A DNA stretch of 9,602 nucleotides from assembly GCA_018364455.1 (NCBI GenBank), contig JAGZLW010000059.1:1-9602 (forward strand), in the 5' to 3' direction. This DNA is from Streptococcus mitis (GTDB lineage: Bacteria; Bacillota; Bacilli; Lactobacillales; Streptococcaceae). Both the position numbers and the translations under genes were made by a program. This document shows, piece by piece, positions 6,422 through 9,602 of the stretch; positions within the stretch are counted from its first letter, which is position 1, and each line of letters opens with the position of its first letter. The notes under the pieces were generated by a model. The model did no database searches, was not told the DNA's origin, and worked only from the letters and a program-made list of their open reading frames with translations.

Positions 6422-6760
6422 ATGAACAACCTACCAAATTGCCCAAAATGTAACTCAGAGTATGTCTACGAAGACGGTGCCCTACTGGTTTGCCCAGAGT
6501 GTGCTTATGAGTGGAATCCTGCTGAAGTTGCAGATGTAGAAGAGGGCCTTGTTGCTGTCGATGCCAACGGAAATAAATTGGCTGACGGTGATACAGTAAC
6601 TCTTATCAAGGACTTAAAAGTAAAAGGTGCGCCAAAAGATTTGAAACAAGGGACGCGCGTGAAGAATATCCGCATCGTAGAAGGCGACCACAATATCGAC
6701 TGTAAAATTGATGGCTTTGGTGCCATGAAACTTAAATCAGAGTTTGTGAAGAAAATTTAA
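6422..6760 (+). CDS. PhnA/YjdM-family zinc-ribbon protein
   Basis: This small cytoplasmic protein (112 residues) has an N-terminal zinc ribbon (C7, C10, C24, C27 in CPKC and CPEC). It is followed by a PhnA-type C-terminal domain (about 40-112; DGDTVTLIKDLKVKG, KQGTRVKNIRIVEGDHNIDCKIDGFGAMKLKSEFVKK) of a small beta-barrel, SH3-like appearance. The name 'alkylphosphonate utilisation protein PhnA' is historical. E. coli YjdM is the close homologue, has the same length, and its function is not known. No phosphonate genes lie nearby, which argues against a phosphonate role. AAGGAG (6411-6416) is five bases before ATG. It has a strong promoter of its own and is followed after 2 bp by a membrane protein gene, so the two are probably co-transcribed. 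Confidence 0.9.
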   Translation: MNNLPNCPKCNSEYVYEDGALLVCPECAYEWNPAEVADVEEGLVAVDANGNKLADGDTVTLIKDLKVKGAPKDLKQGTRVKNIRIVEGDHNIDCKIDGFGAMKLKSEFVKKI

Positions 6761-6762
6761 GC

Positions 6763-7392
6763 ATGTCAAAACACTATAAACTTGTATTTTATAGCCGTAT
6801 CTTCTTGTTTCTAGCGGCTTTTACGGGAGTTTATCTTGAAATCGCCAAGCATGGTGGATTTGGGATGTTACTCTATTATACGGTTCTGTCAAATCTGTTA
6901 GTAGCGATTTTTACGCTCTATCTCCTAAAGGTTATGAGCCGTTTAGGTGAAAATTGGCAAAGGCCAAGTCTCTTGCGCTTAAAAGGTGGGCTCACCATGA
7001 GTATCATGATTACCTGTGTGATTTACCATTTCCTCTTAGCGCCCATTGCGACTAATTTCTATACTCTGGAAAATTTCCTTTGCCACTATATCGTTCCCCT
7101 TTGGTTTTTAGCGGATACCCTCTTTTTTGACAAACAGGGTCAATACAAAATCTGGGATCCAGTTGTGTGGACGATTTTACCCTTGCTGTATATGATTTTT
7201 GCTCTTTTTAATGGTTTGGTACTGAAACTAGACATTCCTAATTCTAAGGTCAGTCCCTTCCCTTACTTCTTTTTGAATGTAAACAAGGGTTGGGATGTCG
7301 TGTTCAAGTGGTGTCTGATTATCTTTGTTGCCTATATGGTGGCGGGATTTATCTTCTACTTGATCAAGCAAATCAAGAGAAAGTCATCCTAA
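6763..7392 (+). CDS. Six-TM Pr6Pr-type membrane protein of unknown function
   Basis: This 209-residue integral membrane protein has about six hydrophobic helices (roughly 8-26, 36-57, 77-97, 105-124, 131-150, 178-201). It resembles the bacterial Pr6Pr family and, more distantly, the eukaryotic AIG1/ADTRP (Far-17a/AIG1) membrane hydrolases, which use a Thr and a His inside the membrane. Candidate equivalents are T40 in YYTVLSNLL (start of helix 2) and H108 in CHYIVPLWFLADTLFF (helix 4). This alignment is by eye and unproven. The start is 2 bp after the phnA-like stop with only weak GAAG upstream, which fits coupling. Large aromatic content and a basic tail (KQIKRKSS) suggest the C-terminus is inside. 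Enzymatic function is inference. Confidence 0.75.
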   Translation: MSKHYKLVFYSRIFLFLAAFTGVYLEIAKHGGFGMLLYYTVLSNLLVAIFTLYLLKVMSRLGENWQRPSLLRLKGGLTMSIMITCVIYHFLLAPIATNFYTLENFLCHYIVPLWFLADTLFFDKQGQYKIWDPVVWTILPLLYMIFALFNGLVLKLDIPNSKVSPFPYFFLNVNKGWDVVFKWCLIIFVAYMVAGFIFYLIKQIKRKSS

Positions 7393-7418
7393 GACACAAG
7401 GGATTCATTTTCGAGTTT

Positions 7419-7459
7419 AAGAAGGAGTCTATACACTAAAGAGGCTTCTTCTTTTCTTG
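7419..7459 (+). terminator. Possible weak terminator or attenuator stem before the MFS gene
   Basis: AAGAAG (7419-7424) pairs with CTTCTT (7445-7450), and an inner TCT/AGA pairing (7428-7430 with 7440-7442) is possible across an internal loop. T-rich CTTTTCTTG follows. The stem is short and AT-rich, so termination would be partial. The downstream arm can also pair with AGAAGA at 7485-7490, which would break this stem. Confidence 0.3.
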
Positions 7460-7483
7460 CTTGTTTGATAACTATCAAAAAAG
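7460..7483. promoter_or_regulatory. Operator-like palindrome upstream of the MFS gene
   Basis: TTTGATAACTATCAAA at 7464-7479 has perfect seven-base arms around a two-base centre. With one mismatched pair the arms extend to CTT...AAG (7460-7483). It lies 34 bp before the MFS ATG. The shape suits a dimeric repressor of the MarR/TetR type, as often found before efflux genes, but no regulator gene is adjacent. TTGATA within it (7465-7470) resembles a -35, though no good -10 is at the right distance. It could also act as an RNA hairpin. Confidence 0.45.
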
Positions 7484-7517
7484 TAGAAGATTAAAGAGAA
7501 ATATAGAAAGAGATTTC

Positions 7518-8669
7518 ATGAAACAATTTTTAGAACGGGCCAGTATTTTGGCTCTCTCCCTCGTTTTGATTACCTCCTTTTCCATCTCGAGTGCCCTGCC
7601 AGCCATGTTTGACTATTATCAAGATTATCCTAAGGAACAAATTGAGCTCTTAGCGAGCTTGCCTTCCTTTGGAATTATGATGATGTTACTACTAAATGGT
7701 TTCTTAGAAAAAATATTTCCTGAGCGATTACAGATTAGTTTGGGATTGCTGATTTTATCACTGAGTGGAACAGCACCCTTTTGGTATCAAGCCTATCCCT
7801 TTGTCTTTGGAACACGGATTCTTTTTGGCTTGGGAGTTGGGATGATCAATGCCAAGGCCATTTCTATTATCAGTGAACGCTATCAAGGAAAAACGCGTAT
7901 TCAGATGCTAGGGCTACGCGGTTCTGCAGAGGTCGTTGGGGCTTCTCTCATTACCTTGGCAGTTGGCCAATTATTGGCCTTTGGTTGGACAGCTACTTTC
8001 TTAGCCTATAGTGCTGGATTTTTGGTGTTGACCTTTTATCTGCTCTTTGTACCTTATGGAAAAGAAAAGAAAGAAATCAAGAAAAAAACGAAGGAAGCAA
8101 GTCGCTTAACTCGAGAAATGAAACGCTTGATTTTTATCCTAGCTATCGAAGCGGCAGTTGTAGTTTGTACCAATACGGCTATTACTATTCGTATTCCAAG
8201 TTTGATGGTGGAAAGAGGACTGGGAGATGCCCAGTTATCTAGTTTTGTTCTTAGTGTCATGCAGTTAATCGGGATTGTGGCTGGTGTGAGTTTCTCTTTC
8301 TTGATTTCTATCTTTAAAGAGAAACTGCTCCTCTGGTCTGGTATTACCTTCGGCTTAGGTCAAATTGTGATTGCCTTGTCTCCATCCTTATGGGTGGTGG
8401 TGGCAGGTAGCATTCTGGCTGGTTTTTCCTACAGTGTAGCCTTGACGACGGTCTTTCAACTTGTCTCTGAACGAATTCCAGCTAAACTCCTCAATCAAGC
8501 AACTTCATTTGCAGTTTTAGGCTGTAGTTTCGGAGCCTTTACGACCCCATTCGTTTTAGGTGCAATTGGTTTACTAACTCAAAATGGCATGTTGGTCTTT
8601 GCTATCTTAGGATCTTGGTTAATTGTAACCTCTATCTTTGTCATGTACCTACTTCACAAGAGAGCTTAG
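7518..8669 (+). CDS. Major facilitator superfamily transporter
   Basis: This is an integral membrane secondary transporter (383 residues from ATG 7518) with about 12 hydrophobic segments in two halves. The halves are separated by a basic cytoplasmic loop rich in Lys/Glu/Arg (about 179-205; KEKKEIKKKTKEASRLTREMKR). It resembles CynX/NimT-like and drug-export MFS members, but the substrate cannot be assigned. The usual motif A after helix 2 is degenerate (NGFLEKIFPERL). The reading frame is open back to a TTG at 7461, adding 19 residues that are hydrophilic and overlap the palindrome. ATG 7518, with weak GAAAGAG upstream and an immediately membrane-like sequence, is preferred. A good terminator follows, so it is probably monocistronic. 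Its leader holds a palindrome and alternative stems, so expression may be regulated. Confidence 0.88.
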   Translation: MKQFLERASILALSLVLITSFSISSALPAMFDYYQDYPKEQIELLASLPSFGIMMMLLLNGFLEKIFPERLQISLGLLILSLSGTAPFWYQAYPFVFGTRILFGLGVGMINAKAISIISERYQGKTRIQMLGLRGSAEVVGASLITLAVGQLLAFGWTATFLAYSAGFLVLTFYLLFVPYGKEKKEIKKKTKEASRLTREMKRLIFILAIEAAVVVCTNTAITIRIPSLMVERGLGDAQLSSFVLSVMQLIGIVAGVSFSFLISIFKEKLLLWSGITFGLGQIVIALSPSLWVVVAGSILAGFSYSVALTTVFQLVSERIPAKLLNQATSFAVLGCSFGAFTTPFVLGAIGLLTQNGMLVFAILGSWLIVTSIFVMYLLHKRA

Positions 8670-8695
8670 GATTGGTTTCCTAAGTTTTTCTTTTT
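8663..8695 (+). terminator. Intrinsic terminator of the MFS gene
   Basis: AGCTTAGGA (8663-8671), a six-base loop and TCCTAAGTT form a nine-pair stem with one G-U, running into TTTTTCTTTTT (8685-8695). The MFS stop codon lies inside the left arm. Confidence 0.9.
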
Positions 8696-8732
8696 GTAAA
8701 TTTTGTACCCAGACAATTATAAATTTTCTAGC

Positions 8733-8761
8733 TTGTTACGAGACTAATTTCTTGATAAAAT
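8733..8761 (+). promoter_or_regulatory. truA promoter, possibly leaderless
   Basis: TTGTTA (8733-8738), 17 bases, then TAAAAT (8756-8761) preceded by TGA to give an extended -10. Only seven bases separate the -10 from the truA ATG (8769), so transcription would start at or within a base or two of the start codon. A weaker competing promoter, TTGTAA (8694-8699) - 18 bases - TATAAA (8718-8723), would instead give a leader of about 39 bases carrying AGAAG (8762-8766). Confidence 0.6.
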
Positions 8762-8768
8762 AGAAGTT

Positions 8769-9518
8769 ATGACGAGATACAAAGCAACTATTTCCTATGA
8801 TGGTTATGCCTTTTCTGGTTTTCAGCGCCAGCCTCATGCTCGTAGTGTTCAGGAAGAAATTGAAAAAACCTTGACCAGGTTAAATAAAGGGGGAGCCATT
8901 ACTGTTCACGGTGCTGGTAGGACAGATAGTGGGGTTCATGCCCTGGGACAGGTGCTTCATTTTGACCTGCCTTATCAAATGGATGAGGAGAAGCTCCGTT
9001 TTGCTCTAGACACTCAGTCCCCTGAAGATATTGATGTGATTTCGATTGAGCTTGTGGCGGATGATTTTCATTGCCGTTATGCTAAGCACAGTAAGACCTA
9101 TGAGTTTATCGTGGATAGAGGGCGTCCTAAAAATCCTATGAGACGTCATTATGCCACCCACTATCCCTATCCACTAGATGTGGAACGCATGCAAAAGGCT
9201 GTGAAGAAATTAGAAGGAACCCATGATTTCACCGGATTTACTGCTGCCGGAACCAGTGTAGAGGACAAGGTAAGAACGATTACGGAAGCCAGTCTTAGGG
9301 TTGACGAGACCGGTCAATTTTTGACCTTTACTTTCTCTGGCAATGGCTTCCTCTATAAGCAGATTCGAAATATGGTCGGGACCTTGCTGAAAATTGGTAA
9401 TAACAGAATGCCGATAGAGCAGATTGACCTGATTTTGGAGAAAAAAGACAGACAGTTGGCAGGTCCAACTGCAGCACCCAATGGTTTGTATTTGAAGGAG
9501 ATTCGTTATGAAGAATAA
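8769..9518 (+). CDS. truA: tRNA pseudouridine(38-40) synthase TruA
   Basis: This 249-residue cytoplasmic enzyme converts uridines 38, 39 and 40 of the tRNA anticodon stem to pseudouridine. The catalytic Asp is D53 in GAGRTDSGVHALGQV, the diagnostic TruA motif. Other family segments are YDGYAFSGFQRQP near the N-terminus, the FHCRYAKHSKTYEF segment, HDFTGFTAAG, and FSGNGFLYKQIRNMVGTLL near the C-terminus. The length is normal. The ATG has only AGAAG two bases upstream as a ribosome site, poorly spaced, and its promoter suggests a leaderless or very short leader. The stop overlaps the next gene by 11 bp, so the two are co-transcribed, a common streptococcal arrangement. Confidence 0.96.
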   Translation: MTRYKATISYDGYAFSGFQRQPHARSVQEEIEKTLTRLNKGGAITVHGAGRTDSGVHALGQVLHFDLPYQMDEEKLRFALDTQSPEDIDVISIELVADDFHCRYAKHSKTYEFIVDRGRPKNPMRRHYATHYPYPLDVERMQKAVKKLEGTHDFTGFTAAGTSVEDKVRTITEASLRVDETGQFLTFTFSGNGFLYKQIRNMVGTLLKIGNNRMPIEQIDLILEKKDRQLAGPTAAPNGLYLKEIRYEE

Positions 9519-9602
9519 TCGTATTTTAGCACTTTCAGGAAATGATATTTTTAGTGGTGGTGGACTAGCTGCTGACCTTGCGACCTATACCTTGAATGGT
9601 TT
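9508..9602 (+). CDS. ThiD/PdxK-like kinase, N-terminal fragment cut by the window end
   Basis: Only the first 31 complete codons are visible. The sequence MKNNRILALSGNDIFSGGGL and following AADLATYTLNG matches the first strand and glycine-rich substrate loop of the ribokinase-fold ThiD/PdxK family (usual form AGSDSSGGAGIQADL). These enzymes phosphorylate hydroxymethylpyrimidine (phosphate) in thiamine synthesis or pyridoxine/pyridoxal for vitamin B6 salvage. The loop reads SGNDIFSGGG, away from the classic ThiD form, so a pyridoxal-kinase role is at least as likely. AAGGAG at 9495-9500 lies seven bases before ATG, inside the end of truA, and the genes overlap by 11 bp. The reading frame is open to the edge. 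It is truncated only by the window. Confidence 0.8.
   Translation, partial: MKNNRILALSGNDIFSGGGLAADLATYTLNG

Noticed and set aside
7461..7517. TTG start for the MFS transporter
   Set aside because: The extra 19 residues are hydrophilic and unlike the family, run through the palindrome, and have no ribosome site. ATG 7518 fits better.
1..9602. A novel multi-gene defence, mobile or metabolic system, CRISPR array, BOX or RUP repeats, tRNA or rRNA genes
   Set aside because: All genes belong to known families in an order I recognise from mitis-group streptococci. No arrays of repeats, competence boxes (TACGAATA) or RNA genes were seen.

Overview
The window looks like ordinary chromosome of a low-GC Gram-positive coccus, most likely a mitis-group Streptococcus (S. 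pneumoniae, S. mitis or a close relative). This rests on my recognition of the proteins and of the gene order trmK, nif3, DAO-family oxidoreductase, galE, glycosyltransferase, ferredoxin (opposite strand), LysM protein, cmk, phnA-like, six-TM membrane protein, MFS transporter, truA, thiD/pdxK-like. It also fits the AAGGAG-type ribosome sites and the extended -10 (TGn) promoters. No database was searched.

Layout. Bases 1-96 look like one end of an ISL3-family insertion sequence whose body lies to the left. Its terminal repeat is paired head-to-head with an internal copy, giving a large imperfect hairpin that is followed by five T. Next comes an extended -10 promoter and a tight trio: trmK (tRNA m1A22 methyltransferase), a NIF3-family dinuclear-metal protein whose start overlaps trmK, and a DAO-family FAD oxidoreductase. 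A second promoter drives galE, followed after 1 bp by a GtrB/CsbB-type polyprenyl-phosphate glycosyltransferase. A 68-residue [4Fe-4S] ferredoxin lies on the minus strand, convergent with the glycosyltransferase and divergent from a LysM membrane protein/cmk pair that ends in a clear terminator. A strong consensus promoter then serves a PhnA/YjdM-type zinc-ribbon protein and a six-TM protein. An AT-rich leader with an operator-like palindrome precedes an MFS transporter that has its own terminator. Finally truA overlaps a ThiD/PdxK-like kinase cut off by the window end.

How the genes work together. Most are housekeeping: tRNA modification (trmK, truA), nucleotide metabolism (cmk), UDP-sugar supply and lipid-linked sugar transfer (galE plus glycosyltransferase), electron transfer (ferredoxin), cofactor phosphorylation (thiD/pdxK) and export (MFS).

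I see no CRISPR array, phage module, toxin-antitoxin pair or novel multi-gene system. The points most worth a second look are at the regulatory scale: ferredoxin and possibly truA appear to be leaderless; the IS end builds a terminator-like hairpin just upstream of trmK; the MFS leader contains a palindrome and two mutually exclusive stems; and the small membrane protein may share catalytic residues with the AIG1/ADTRP lipid hydrolases.
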